This document shows, one piece after another, positions 27,004-35,734 of a DNA stretch of 64,000 bases. Source of the DNA: SB11 sp964584305. Lineage in GTDB: Bacteria; Bacteroidota; Bacteroidia; UBA8524. Under the pieces are notes generated by a model. It searched no databases. It had not been told where the DNA came from and worked only from the letters and a program-made list of their open reading frames with translations. Position 1 is the first letter of the stretch, and each line of letters opens with the position of its first letter. The stretch lies in NCBI GenBank assembly GCA_964584305.1, contig CAZOZL010000003.1, positions 62,001-126,000 on the forward strand. The letters run 5' to 3'. The translations under genes and the position numbers were made by a program.

Positions 27004-28620
27004 ATGAAAAAGTTATTTACGCTTTCACTAATTCTATGTTTTTTCGTCTCGGTAGCGCAGGCGCAAAAACGTATTGTAGAGGTAAACACCACTATAAAAA
27101 ATGTTACTCTATACCTATCGGGGGCTTCTATATCTCGCTCGGCGGCAGTTAATGTGCCTAATGGAATTTCACGCATTATTATAAAAGGACTAAGTCCAAA
27201 ATTAGACAGTAGAAGCATACAAGTAGGCATGGGTACTAATGTAGATATACTATCAATAAGTGATAATACTGCAAAAAATATTGATCCCAGAAAAATGCCT
27301 ATTCTTGATTTTTTAACAGACTCTATTGAAACAGTACGGTTTGCAATGGCTATGGAAAAAAGTAATGGAGAAGTGCTACACCACGAACAAAGTTTGCTAT
27401 TAGCTAATATGAAAGTGGCAGGAGATAAAGGGGTGATAGTTCCTGAATTAGAAGATGCCCTTGCGTTATACCGTAAAGAGTTGCCACAAATAAAACGCAA
27501 ACTCATACTATCAAAAATGCGCCAAAGGAAACTAAAAATTCAATTAGATACTTTGCAAAACAGGTACAAGGTTTTTAAGTATAATAATGAAAAATATACC
27601 CGTGAAATTGTACTTACAGTGAGTACTCATAAAAAAGCAAGAGTAAATTTAGAGGTACAGTATTATGTAGCCAATGCAGGATGGACACCCAAATACGATG
27701 TAAGAAGTATAAGTGTAAACAGCCCTATACAACTGGCATATAAAGCAGAAATGCGCCAAAATACGGGTGAAAACTGGGAGGGTGTACAGCTTACACTTTC
27801 TACCAATAACCCTATGTACACCCCTGCTTTGCCTAAACTATTCACCAATTTTGTTAATTTAAGCGGCTGGTACGAACAAAACCGCTCACAAACACCAAGT
27901 CAAAGCTTTGCGAGGAAGCGTGATACTAAAAAACACACTATGGCACCAACTCCAACCGGTGGTGCTGTAATTACTGATATATCTTTCAAGCTGCCTTTTG
28001 TTGTAAACCTAAAAGCCGATAACCAAACTATGGTTACCGAAATAAAACGTGAAAAATTACCCGTAGCCTATAAATATTTTTCAGTACCAAAAGTAGAAGC
28101 TACTGCATTTTTAAAAGCACAAATAACGGGCTGGGAAGAAGTGAGTTTGCTAAGTGGTGAAGCCAACCTATACCTTGAAGGAACTTTTTTAGGAAAAACC
28201 AATATTAACATAGACCAGATAGATGATACGCTGTCCCTGTATATGGGCAAAGACCGCCGTGTAGTAGTGAAACGGACTAAAGCCAAAGAAAAAAGTGGTA
28301 AAAATTTTTTCGGTAATAAAATAATCCAAAGTGTGGTGTGGGAAATTGAAGTACGAAACACTAAGAAAGAAGCCATTAGTATTGAGTTGCAAGACCAAAT
28401 ACCTGTATCGAAAAGTGGAAAACTGGAAATACTAAACGATGACTTAGCAGGTGCTGAACTAAATAAAGAAACAGGTTTGCTTACTTGGAACAAAACCCTA
28501 AAAGCAGGTGAAACTATAACCTTACGTTTTGGCTTTACTTTAAAATATCCTAAAGGAACAAAATTTAATAGTGGAGTGCAACTGAGACTACGCCAATTAC
28601 GCAACCAAAACTATTTTTAG
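27004..28620 (+). CDS. Secreted DUF4139 / MuiA-like protein
   Basis: A protein of 538 residues from ATG 27004, which gives a signal peptide (MKKLFTLSLILCFFVSVAQA, then Q); the reading frame is open 30 bp upstream from an earlier ATG at 26974. It has the N-terminal DUF4140 part (VTLYLSGASISRSAAVNVPNG), a coiled-coil middle (about 140-200) and the DUF4139 beta-rich C-terminus (VQYYVANAGWTPKYDVRS, ENWEGVQLTLSTNNP, SVVWEIEVRNTKKE). The family is named mucoidy inhibitor A in older literature; the molecular role is unknown. It follows the glycan genes by 55 bp and may share their transcript. Confidence 0.85.
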   Translation: MKKLFTLSLILCFFVSVAQAQKRIVEVNTTIKNVTLYLSGASISRSAAVNVPNGISRIIIKGLSPKLDSRSIQVGMGTNVDILSISDNTAKNIDPRKMPILDFLTDSIETVRFAMAMEKSNGEVLHHEQSLLLANMKVAGDKGVIVPELEDALALYRKELPQIKRKLILSKMRQRKLKIQLDTLQNRYKVFKYNNEKYTREIVLTVSTHKKARVNLEVQYYVANAGWTPKYDVRSISVNSPIQLAYKAEMRQNTGENWEGVQLTLSTNNPMYTPALPKLFTNFVNLSGWYEQNRSQTPSQSFARKRDTKKHTMAPTPTGGAVITDISFKLPFVVNLKADNQTMVTEIKREKLPVAYKYFSVPKVEATAFLKAQITGWEEVSLLSGEANLYLEGTFLGKTNINIDQIDDTLSLYMGKDRRVVVKRTKAKEKSGKNFFGNKIIQSVVWEIEVRNTKKEAISIELQDQIPVSKSGKLEILNDDLAGAELNKETGLLTWNKTLKAGETITLRFGFTLKYPKGTKFNSGVQLRLRQLRNQNYF

Positions 28621-28626
28621 GGTTCT

Positions 28627-28646
28627 CAACTGACTAAAGTCAGTTG
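28627..28646. terminator. Hairpin after the MuiA-like gene
   Basis: CAACTGACT/AGTCAGTTG forms a 9-bp stem with a 2-base centre, followed by CTTTTGAG. The T-run is short, so it is a weak terminator at best; elements like it also occur as intergenic repeats in this phylum. Confidence 0.4.
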
Positions 28647-28798
28647 CTTTTGAGGTTACAGTTTAATGTGAGTTTGGGTAGTGATATATGTCAAATTTTC
28701 AAAATTCGACCTATATAAACTGTTGGCATAAAAAAAGCACTCATCTATCCGCAGCGCGAATTTATCCGAACGGATGGCTTAAAAAACTATACGATTAC

Positions 28799-30850
28799 TT
28801 AATAGTTTAGCAACTCTTCAATTTTTGCAGCTACTTTCTCGGCATTGGGTAGCATTTCTTTTTCCATAGCCATATTTAAGGGTACGGCGGGTATATTGGC
28901 AGCACCAATGGTTTGCACAGGAGCATCCAAATTTTGGAAACAATTTTTGCTAATACGTCCTGCAATTGCTTCAGCAAAAGAGTTGTGTATGGTTTCTTCG
29001 GTAAGTACTATAACTTTACCGTGTCTTTTTACCGCTTCGTAAATACCCTCATCATCGCAAGGGTTAAGGCTTCGTAGGTCTAATATTTCTATTTGCCCTT
29101 TGTATTTTTTTGCCGCTGCTGTTGCCCAATGTACGCCCATACCGTAGGTAATAACGGTGAGGCTTTCTCCATTTTCAATAGCTGTTTCATTAGCTTTAAG
29201 GGCTATGCGTGCTTTGCCCAAGGGTATTACATAATCTTCTGATGGTTCAACGGTTTTTGCCCCTTCAGTTCCAGGTACTTTACTCCAGTAAATGCCCTTG
29301 TGTTCAAACACCACCACAGGATTTGGGTCGTAGTATGCCGCTTTTAATAGTCCTTTCATATCGGCAGCATTGCTTGGGTATATTATCTTAATTCCCTTTA
29401 TAGGCAATATACTCGACTCAACCGTGCCTGAATGATAAGGACCACCGCCGCCGTATGCCCCCGTTGGGATACGTATTACTGCACTAATAGGGTATTTTCC
29501 CATAGTAAGGTAGCACGACTTAGAAAGCTCTGTAACCAATTGATTAATGCCTGGCCATATGTAATCAGCAAACTGAATTTCGACAATCGGTTTTGCGCCC
29601 ACAGCACTCATTCCTGCTGTCGAGCCTACAATATATGCTTCTTGTATGGGGGTATTAAATACTCTATCTGTTCCGTATTTGCCTGCAAGTGTTGCCGCTT
29701 CTCTAAATACACCGCCCAAACGTAGCCCTACATCTTGCCCGTAAAACAAGGCTTCGGGGTGTGTACGCAGTATTTCATCCATTGCAAAAAGAGCTGCATC
29801 CACCATTATTATGGGTTCTCTACCTGCTGGCTCACGCTCGCCTTTTTCTTCGGTTATGGGGGTGGGGGCAAACTCATGGTCGTATAATGTAGAGGGGTGA
29901 GGGTCTGGGGCGTTTACTGCCTTCTCAAACTCGTTAGCAATAAATGTTTTAGCATTTTCTATTCTCTCGTTTATTGCTGTTTCGGTTTCGCCCAGTTCTA
30001 TCAATAGTTTCTTTAAACGTGGAAAGGGGTCTGTTTCTTCGTGTTTTCCCAAATCCTCGTCAGTTCTATACCACTCTTTCCGCACTCCTGATGTATGATG
30101 CCCTAATAACGGTACTTTTGCGTGTACCAGCATAGGTTTACGTTTGGTGCGTACATACTCTATGGCTTTGCCTATTTGCTCGTAGCTTTCTATAAAATCG
30201 CTGCCATCAATACGTTGGCGTTTTAGCCCTTTAAACCCTGCGGCGTACTCGTATGCATCCATTGCTCGCATTTCATCACCACTGGCAGATATTCCCCAAT
30301 CGTTATCTTGAACTAAATAAATTATAGGTAAACTTGCTAATACTGCCATTTGCAAGGCTTCGGCAACTTCGCCCTCCGTCATAGAGCCATCGCCGATAGA
30401 GCATAATACAATAGGTTTTTCTATACTTTTTAATAAATTTTTCTTTTCAAGATATTGTATTCCATGCGCCATGCCAGTTGCAGGAATAGCTTGCATACCC
30501 GTTGCGCTGCTTTGGTGGGGCATTTTTGGTATAGCAGGTCTGTTTAGTGATGGATGGGCGTAGTACGTCCGTCCGCCAGAAAAAGGGTCGTCTGCTTTTG
30601 CTAACAGTTGTAACATCAGCTCGTAGGGGGTAATACCCATGCCCAGTAGCATTCCCTCATCACGGTAGTATGGGGCAGCATAATCATGCGGTTTCAGCAA
30701 CATTCCCGTTGCCATTTGTATAGCCTCGTGTCCTTTGCAGGTAGAGTGTACATATTTGCATATTGGACGATTGGCATCGTATATATCTGCCATTGCACGT
30801 GCATTGCACATCATCTCGAAAGCACGAAGAAGAATATCTTTTGTTACCAT
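28799..30850 (-). CDS. 2-oxoacid dehydrogenase E1, fused alpha and beta subunits
   Basis: Thiamine-diphosphate enzyme of 683 residues, decarboxylating a 2-oxoacid (branched-chain or pyruvate type) and passing the acyl group to a lipoyl E2. The alpha half (about 1-320) has the ThDP motif GDGSMTEGEVAEALQMAV ending in DN, and HHTSGVRKEWYRTDED. After a proline-rich hinge (EFAPTPITEEKGEREPAG) the beta half (about 345-683) has FYGQDVGLRLGGVFREAA, RVFNTPIQEAYIVG, IPTGAYGGGGPYHSGTVE and VLTEETIHNSFAEAI. Fused E1 of this kind is common in Bacteroidota and other phyla. No E2 or E3 is adjacent. Confidence 0.92.
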   Translation of the reverse strand: MVTKDILLRAFEMMCNARAMADIYDANRPICKYVHSTCKGHEAIQMATGMLLKPHDYAAPYYRDEGMLLGMGITPYELMLQLLAKADDPFSGGRTYYAHPSLNRPAIPKMPHQSSATGMQAIPATGMAHGIQYLEKKNLLKSIEKPIVLCSIGDGSMTEGEVAEALQMAVLASLPIIYLVQDNDWGISASGDEMRAMDAYEYAAGFKGLKRQRIDGSDFIESYEQIGKAIEYVRTKRKPMLVHAKVPLLGHHTSGVRKEWYRTDEDLGKHEETDPFPRLKKLLIELGETETAINERIENAKTFIANEFEKAVNAPDPHPSTLYDHEFAPTPITEEKGEREPAGREPIIMVDAALFAMDEILRTHPEALFYGQDVGLRLGGVFREAATLAGKYGTDRVFNTPIQEAYIVGSTAGMSAVGAKPIVEIQFADYIWPGINQLVTELSKSCYLTMGKYPISAVIRIPTGAYGGGGPYHSGTVESSILPIKGIKIIYPSNAADMKGLLKAAYYDPNPVVVFEHKGIYWSKVPGTEGAKTVEPSEDYVIPLGKARIALKANETAIENGESLTVITYGMGVHWATAAAKKYKGQIEILDLRSLNPCDDEGIYEAVKRHGKVIVLTEETIHNSFAEAIAGRISKNCFQNLDAPVQTIGAANIPAVPLNMAMEKEMLPNAEKVAAKIEELLNY

Positions 30851-31215
30851 CAGTACGTTAAAAGAAAGCGCAATGTTAGTGAAAAAAGCCTTTTTTAACG
30901 TGAGTTCGACATAACTTTTTGGTTTTGCTTACTTTCTAAGTACCCCACAATCATCTTATCCGTTTCATTTAGGGGGGTGTTAAACGGGTTGCCCCGTTAG
31001 CTTAAGAAGACTGTCTCGCAATGACGCACTCTTTCGTTTTCTTCTGCCTCACCCAAAATTACAATTGATACGGATTGTCTATTTTTTTATATCGAACGTC
31101 ATGCTTTTTAAGCGAATACACTCTTTGGTAAAGCCTTGTTTAAAATATCAAGTAATTAAAAACGGGCTTTATACCAATGATAGCGTGTGCTGTTGGAAGT
31201 TTAAGAAAAGACTTG
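30851..31215. other. Intergenic region with a decayed repeat
   Basis: No gene is supported in this stretch. Near 30965-31030 it contains an inverted pair around AACGGGTTGCCCCGTT and then CTCGCAATGACG, which, read on the other strand (CGTCATTGCGAG), matches the second interspersed repeat family also seen at 16297 and 32990. The rest is AT-rich unique sequence. Confidence 0.5.
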
Positions 31216-31245
31216 TTTGAAAAGTGAGAAAAAATTTTACTTTTG
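31216..31245 (+). promoter_or_regulatory. Bacteroidota-type promoter of the DUF2795 gene
   Basis: TTTG at 31216-31219 and TACTTTTG at 31238-31245 match both halves of the TTTG / TAnnTTTG promoter, with an 18-bp spacer. The ATG follows 24 nt after the -7 box. Confidence 0.65.
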
Positions 31246-31269
31246 CGGGAATATTAATAGGATACAGTT

Positions 31270-31491
31270 ATGTATTGGACACTTGAATTAGCCTCATACT
31301 TAGACGATGCCCCATGGCCCGCAACAAAAGACGAATTGATTGACTATGGCATACGCTCGGGCGCACCATTAGAGGTGATAGAGAACTTGCAAGAATTGGA
31401 GGACGATGGCGAACCCTTTGAAAGTATTGAAGAGGTATGGCCTGATTATCCTACCGATGATGATTATTTTTTCAACCCTGATGAGTTGTAA
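31270..31491 (+). CDS. Small acidic DUF2795 protein
   Basis: A 73-residue, strongly acidic protein (WTLELASYLDDAPWPATKDE, then DYGIRSGAPLEVIENLQELE and a Glu/Asp-rich tail). The arrangement matches the DUF2795 family of small proteins widespread in Bacteroidota; the function is not known. It is preceded by a well-formed promoter and is transcribed alone, convergent with the next gene. Confidence 0.75.
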   Translation: MYWTLELASYLDDAPWPATKDELIDYGIRSGAPLEVIENLQELEDDGEPFESIEEVWPDYPTDDDYFFNPDEL

Positions 31492-31524
31492 ATACAGCCG
31501 TTAAGGTGTAGTAGGTAGTTTCGG

Positions 31525-32679
31525 TTACGCTTTTTTTATGGTTTCCCATATTTCATTGCCAAACAAACTCTCTTGATAATCTTCTCTGAAACGAACAGCA
31601 GTACTATGAATTTCTAACATATCGTAGCTATTGTTTTTTAAGTTAATACAGTATTTTAATGCGCTGCCATTGCCTGTGCTTCGCGCTACCTCACTACTTA
31701 ATAGTTTAGTAAAATCACGTTGAATGGTTTTTCTATCACACCTAAAGTTAAGCGAAAGCTCTTTAGTACCTAAATAGCGTTTGGCAAATAAATGTTTAAC
31801 TATTTGTAGCTGCCGCTCGTTAAGCTCAGCTTTTAAAGGTTCTAAATAGCTTATCCCCTGATTGTATAAAAAGTTTAGCAAATTGCGAATGCGGGCATCC
31901 TTTTTAGAATACTCTATTTTACTACGGTAAATGTTTCGTAATGAATTGTCCACCCTCTGCAAAGCTGCCTCCATACAATCGTAGCCCAAGGCAAGTAAAG
32001 GGGTTAAATCCATACTGCTTAGTTTTGTTGCTGATTGTAGCACCGACTTGAGTTGTTCTTCGTATTCTTTTTTAGTGCGTAGTACTTCTAAATTTATTCC
32101 TACTATACCATTCAGCATTTTTTTATTAGTAGCTAAATAAGCCGACTGTACCAGTGCTGGATACGAGGATGCTTGATTTTTGAACGGCTGCAAAATTTGC
32201 ATAGCCAAGCGCAATACCCAGCTTTGGGTAAATACAGCATTGCTATGGGTGTTTTCAATGTAGTTGAAGCAATTAGTAATATCGTTTAAATCATCACTAA
32301 CCACTTCACCGCTATTATTTTCTGATAATCCGCTAATAAGTTTTAGCACATCTTTAGCTTCGCTAATTTTTAATGCTTTTAGTGCATTATTTTGCCATGC
32401 CTTGTAATGGGTAAGCTGTGGGCTATATTTTTCTTCGATTGCTCGGCAAAAATTGTAAATATCTTCGGGCAATTCAGTGTTTAGCGTTTCACTATCAAAA
32501 CCTAAAATACAAGCCGCTTCAATATCCGTAACAACAGTATTTAGCTTTTCAAGCTCGGTTTTTGACAAAGAAAAGAAGGTTATTTTTTTTTCGATTAGAG
32601 TGTAAAGGGCTTGCAACCGATTTTCCCTTTCAAAATCGGGAGTATAAACAAGTGGTGGTTGGGTATTGCCTGTAAACAC
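31525..32679 (-). CDS. Fic-like protein lacking the catalytic motif, with C-terminal winged helix
   Basis: A 384-residue protein that I do not recognise by a single family name. Its C-terminus (about 290-355) is a winged-helix DNA-binding domain: LNERQLQIVKHLFAKRYLGT, then FRCDRKTIQRDFTKLLSS. The preceding helical part, with PALVQSAYLATNKKMLN and YEEQLKSVLQSA, follows the order seen in Fic-family proteins that end in such a winged helix. However, no HPFxDGNGR AMPylation motif is present anywhere. It could be a transcription regulator derived from a Fic protein. The start is GTG 32679, with a -7 box 5 nt before it. Confidence 0.55.
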   Translation of the reverse strand: MFTGNTQPPLVYTPDFERENRLQALYTLIEKKITFFSLSKTELEKLNTVVTDIEAACILGFDSETLNTELPEDIYNFCRAIEEKYSPQLTHYKAWQNNALKALKISEAKDVLKLISGLSENNSGEVVSDDLNDITNCFNYIENTHSNAVFTQSWVLRLAMQILQPFKNQASSYPALVQSAYLATNKKMLNGIVGINLEVLRTKKEYEEQLKSVLQSATKLSSMDLTPLLALGYDCMEAALQRVDNSLRNIYRSKIEYSKKDARIRNLLNFLYNQGISYLEPLKAELNERQLQIVKHLFAKRYLGTKELSLNFRCDRKTIQRDFTKLLSSEVARSTGNGSALKYCINLKNNSYDMLEIHSTAVRFREDYQESLFGNEIWETIKKA

Positions 32680-32684
32680 TACTA

Positions 32685-32692
32685 CAAAACTA
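32685..32692 (-). promoter_or_regulatory. -7 promoter box, leaderless arrangement, Fic-like gene
   Basis: On the minus strand TAGTTTTG matches TAnnTTTG and ends 5 nt before the GTG start codon, which supports that start. Confidence 0.5.
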
Positions 32693-33126
32693 TATTAAAA
32701 TAGCACAGCTATTGCCACACAAGGGCTTGCCAAGCATGACTGCTTGTTCACAGTTTACTGATGTGGAATGTGTAAAGCATAAAAAAGCAGGTAAATAAAG
32801 GGCTTACAGGTGTTTAATTAAATATACACTATTTATGGGGAACGAAAATTTACCTGAATGATATGAGATTTGTGTGGCTGTTTTTTCTCCTAAATTTGTG
32901 GTATGGTGATTAAGGGGAGGTAGGAAACGAGATAAAAGAAGACCGCTGCAAGTAGCCACCGTCTCCGTTTGTGCCAGTAAGTATAAGCCTCGCAATGACG
33001 GGGATGAGAAGGCGCACACGCCGATGCTGTTACTTGTATAGTTCGCTATTTCGTTGACAAAACGATAGTATTAATACACCATGGGTGGTTTGCATTAATT
33101 TAGAAACTAAAAAACCTAAAACAAAT
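32693..33126. other. Intergenic region with a decayed repeat
   Basis: No gene is supported. Around 32938-33005 it holds GAAGACCGC..., CCGTCTCCGT and CTCGCAATGACGGGG, again the reverse of the CGTCATTGCGAG repeat seen near 16297 and 31014. The rest is unique AT-rich sequence, ending at the purK promoter. Confidence 0.5.
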
Positions 33127-33134
33127 TACCTTTG
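33127..33134 (+). promoter_or_regulatory. -7 promoter box of purK, leaderless arrangement
   Basis: TACCTTTG matches TAnnTTTG exactly and ends 4 nt before the purK ATG at 33139. No TTTG is present at the normal -33 distance. Confidence 0.55.
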
Positions 33135-33138
33135 CACT

Positions 33139-34299
33139 ATGCAAGCTGATTTAAACACCCGCATAGGTATAATAGGAGGGGGGCAATTGGGTAAAATGCT
33201 GATAGAAGCAGCCCAGCCGCTCAATATATATTGTAATATTTTAGAGAGTAGTGCCAATGCACCCGCATCGCGCATTGCTGATAAGCAAATAGTGGGCAAG
33301 CTAACTGATGGCGAAAAAATTAAAGAATTAGCCGCCATAAGCGATGTACTTACATATGAGATTGAACACGTGGGGGTGGATACGCTGCACCACTTAGAGG
33401 CGGAGGGGAAGCTAATTATTCCCTCGCCAAAAATACTTGAGATAATAAAAGACAAAGGGTTGCAAAAGCAGTTTTATAAGGATAATGATATACCCACTGC
33501 TCCTTTTGTATTGGTAGATAAGCCCAACGAGTGGCGAGACGCATTACAACAAATTGGTTTTGAAAAATTTGCCGCCAAAAGCCGTACTGATGGGTACGAT
33601 GGTAAGGGGGTGGCACTATGCACCACCGCTGATATACTAAGCGGCAAAACCCCTATTCCGTTTGATAGCCCTTGTATGCTTGAAGCATTTGTTGAGAATG
33701 AAAAAGAGTTAAGCGTGATTGTAGCCAGAGACAGGGAAGGAAATACTACTACCTTTCCTTTGGTAGAAATGGAGTTTGACCCTATTGCAAATTTAGTAGA
33801 ATATTTGGGTTGCCCTGCACAGGTTAGCAATGCCATAGCCCAAGAAGCAAAGCGCATTGCCATTTTAACTATTGAAAAAATGCAAGGCATTGGCATTTTT
33901 GCTGTTGAACTTTTTTTGGATAAAGAAGGCGAAATATTGGTAAACGAAGTCGCTCCCCGCCCGCACAATAGCGGGCATCATACAATAGAAGCCTGCTATA
34001 CCTCGCAGTACGAGCAACTGCTGCGTATATTAGTGGGTTTGCCTTTGGGCGATACTACCCTTATACAACCTGCGGTAATGTTGAACCTTTTAGGGGCAGA
34101 AGGGTTTAGCGGAAAATACTACCTGCAAGGCATAAATGAAGCTATGAAAATAGCAGGCGTTTATATCCATCTTTATAATAAAAAAGAAAGCCGACCCATG
34201 CGCAAAATGGGACACGTTAGCATAATTGCCCCTACTTTGGACGAAGCAAAGCAAAAAGCTACCTTTGTTAAAAACACCTTAAAATTTATACCTGCTTAA
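33139..34299 (+). CDS. purK: N5-carboxyaminoimidazole ribonucleotide synthase PurK
   Basis: ATP-grasp enzyme of purine biosynthesis that carboxylates AIR to N5-CAIR. From ATG 33139 it has 386 residues; an upstream in-frame ATG at 33085 would add 18 residues not found in the family and would lie before the promoter. It shows the N-terminal loop GIIGGGQLGKML, EIEHVGVD, KSRTDGYDGKGV, the ATP-grasp core EAFVENEKELSVIVARD, and NEVAPRPHNSGHHTIEACYTS split over the C-terminal part. It is 2 bp from purE, so the pair forms the N5-CAIR route unit. Confidence 0.95.
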   Translation: MQADLNTRIGIIGGGQLGKMLIEAAQPLNIYCNILESSANAPASRIADKQIVGKLTDGEKIKELAAISDVLTYEIEHVGVDTLHHLEAEGKLIIPSPKILEIIKDKGLQKQFYKDNDIPTAPFVLVDKPNEWRDALQQIGFEKFAAKSRTDGYDGKGVALCTTADILSGKTPIPFDSPCMLEAFVENEKELSVIVARDREGNTTTFPLVEMEFDPIANLVEYLGCPAQVSNAIAQEAKRIAILTIEKMQGIGIFAVELFLDKEGEILVNEVAPRPHNSGHHTIEACYTSQYEQLLRILVGLPLGDTTLIQPAVMLNLLGAEGFSGKYYLQGINEAMKIAGVYIHLYNKKESRPMRKMGHVSIIAPTLDEAKQKATFVKNTLKFIPA

Positions 34300-34301
34300 T
34301 A

Positions 34302-34817
34302 ATGAGCGACAAACCACTAATAGGAATTATAATGGGTAGCGATAGCGATTTGCCAGTAATGCAAGCCGCCGCCCAAGTATTGGATGAATTGCAGATACCT
34401 TATGAACTCACTATAGTATCAGCACACCGCACACCGCAGCGTATGTATAAATATGCTGAAACTGCATATAGCAGAGGCTTAAAGGCTATTATTGCTGGGG
34501 CTGGCGGGGCAGCACATTTGCCCGGTATGGTTGCCGCTATGACTGATGTACCCGTAATAGGTGTGCCTGTAAAAAGTAAAACACTAAGCGGTATTGACTC
34601 GCTATACTCAATAGTGCAAATGCCACCAGGTATTCCAGTAGCTACGGTAGCCATTAACGGTGCAAAAAATGCGGGCTTGTTGGCAGCACAGTTGTTAGGC
34701 GTTATTGATGCAAAATGGCACGATAGAATTGTAGCCTTTCGTAATGAAATGAAAAATACCGTTGAAGCCAAAGCTGAGAGGCTTGAAAAAATAGGATATA
34801 AAAATTATGAACAGTGA
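34302..34817 (+). CDS. purE: N5-CAIR mutase PurE (class I)
   Basis: Converts N5-CAIR to CAIR in purine biosynthesis. The 171-residue product has GIIMGSDSDLPVM, the catalytic SAHRTP, IAGAGGAAHLPGM and the GVPV strand, all class I signatures, in keeping with the preceding purK (class II enzymes work without PurK). Confidence 0.96.
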   Translation: MSDKPLIGIIMGSDSDLPVMQAAAQVLDELQIPYELTIVSAHRTPQRMYKYAETAYSRGLKAIIAGAGGAAHLPGMVAAMTDVPVIGVPVKSKTLSGIDSLYSIVQMPPGIPVATVAINGAKNAGLLAAQLLGVIDAKWHDRIVAFRNEMKNTVEAKAERLEKIGYKNYEQ

Positions 34818-34841
34818 TAGCATTTGTTTATTCGTTTATTA

Positions 34842-34849
34842 TAAATTTG
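34842..34849 (+). promoter_or_regulatory. -7 promoter box upstream of gcvH
   Basis: TAAATTTG matches TAnnTTTG, 23 nt before the ATG. A TTTG lies upstream at 34823-34826, but the 15-bp spacing is short. Confidence 0.4.
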
Positions 34850-34872
34850 ACACCTGTAAAAACTAAGTAATT

Positions 34873-35253
34873 ATGAATTTTCCTGAAAACCTAAAGTACA
34901 CTGCCGAACACGAGTGGATAAAAATTGAGGGCGATATTGCCACAGTTGGTGTTACAGACTTTGCCCAAGGAGAGTTGGGAGATATTGTTTTTGTAGAGGT
35001 AGAGACCGTAGGCGAAGAGTTAGAACAAAACGATATTTTTGGCTCTATTGAAGCAGTGAAAACCGTTTCTGATTTGTTTTTGCCTGTGAGTGGCGAAATA
35101 ATTGAGTTTAATGACACACTGAACGATACACCAGAAGCTATAAACCAAGACCCATATGCCGCAGGCTGGATAGTGAAAATAAAAATGAGCAAGCCCGAAG
35201 AAGCTACCGCTTTAATGGATGTGGATGCTTATAAAAGTATTGCCGATATATAA
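34873..35253 (+). CDS. gcvH: Glycine cleavage system H protein
   Basis: Lipoyl carrier of 126 residues that shuttles the aminomethyl group between the P, T and L proteins. It begins YTAEHEWIKIEGD and has the lipoylation segment FGSIEAVKTVSDLFLPVSG with the modified lysine at 63. The other glycine cleavage genes are not nearby. A VanZ-family gene follows after 3 bp. Confidence 0.95.
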   Translation: MNFPENLKYTAEHEWIKIEGDIATVGVTDFAQGELGDIVFVEVETVGEELEQNDIFGSIEAVKTVSDLFLPVSGEIIEFNDTLNDTPEAINQDPYAAGWIVKIKMSKPEEATALMDVDAYKSIADI

Positions 35254-35256
35254 ATA

Positions 35257-35655
35257 GTGCGCAACTTTCTTAGATACCATAGAAATGCCCTTTTATGGGC
35301 GTTTTTAATTTTGGTGCTATGCACTATGCCCGTTTCAGGCATTACGCCAGTAAAACTGCTTAATTTACTCTCGTTTGATAAGCTGGTGCATATGCTAATG
35401 TTTGCATTGCAGTTTTGGTTTATTGCCATTGGTTTAGTAAAAAAATACAAGTTTTCGTATAAGCGCGGCAGGGTTAGCTCCATAGCTTTTTTACTTGCAG
35501 TTAGTTATGGGGGTGTAATAGAACTAATACAAGGCTATTTACTGAGCGGGCGAACTATGGATATTATGGATATGATTGCCAACGTTTTCGGCGCAATTAT
35601 TGGTTGGATATTGTTTAGAATATTTAATAAAAAAAGAGAAAAACAGGCTATTTAA
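35257..35655 (+). CDS. VanZ-family small membrane protein
   Basis: A 132-residue protein with about four membrane helices, starting with GTG 35257. It has the VanZ-like pattern FDKLVHMLMFALQFWF, GGVIELIQGYLLSGRTMDIM and DMIANVFGAIIGWIL. The role of stand-alone VanZ proteins outside teicoplanin resistance is unknown. It is frequently found after gcvH in Bacteroidota, and here only 3 bp separate them. Confidence 0.8.
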   Translation: MRNFLRYHRNALLWAFLILVLCTMPVSGITPVKLLNLLSFDKLVHMLMFALQFWFIAIGLVKKYKFSYKRGRVSSIAFLLAVSYGGVIELIQGYLLSGRTMDIMDMIANVFGAIIGWILFRIFNKKREKQAI

Positions 35656-35716
35656 ACTTTTTGTTAAAAAATATCGTTTACCTATATATGATATAAGGGT
35701 ATCAAACAAAAAAGTT

Positions 35717-35724
35717 TATATTTG
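35717..35724 (+). promoter_or_regulatory. -7 promoter box of the tonB gene
   Basis: TATATTTG matches TAnnTTTG exactly, 10 nt before the ATG; no -33 element is obvious. Confidence 0.45.
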
Positions 35725-35734
35725 AAATGAATTT

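Noticed and set aside
28799..30850. Fused E1 alpha/beta as a novel enzyme
   Set aside because: The fusion is well known in Bacteroidota and other bacteria; all ThDP and beta-subunit motifs are ordinary.
33085..33138. 18-residue N-terminal extension of PurK
   Set aside because: The extra residues are not in the family and the TAnnTTTG box lies inside them; ATG 33139 is the better start.
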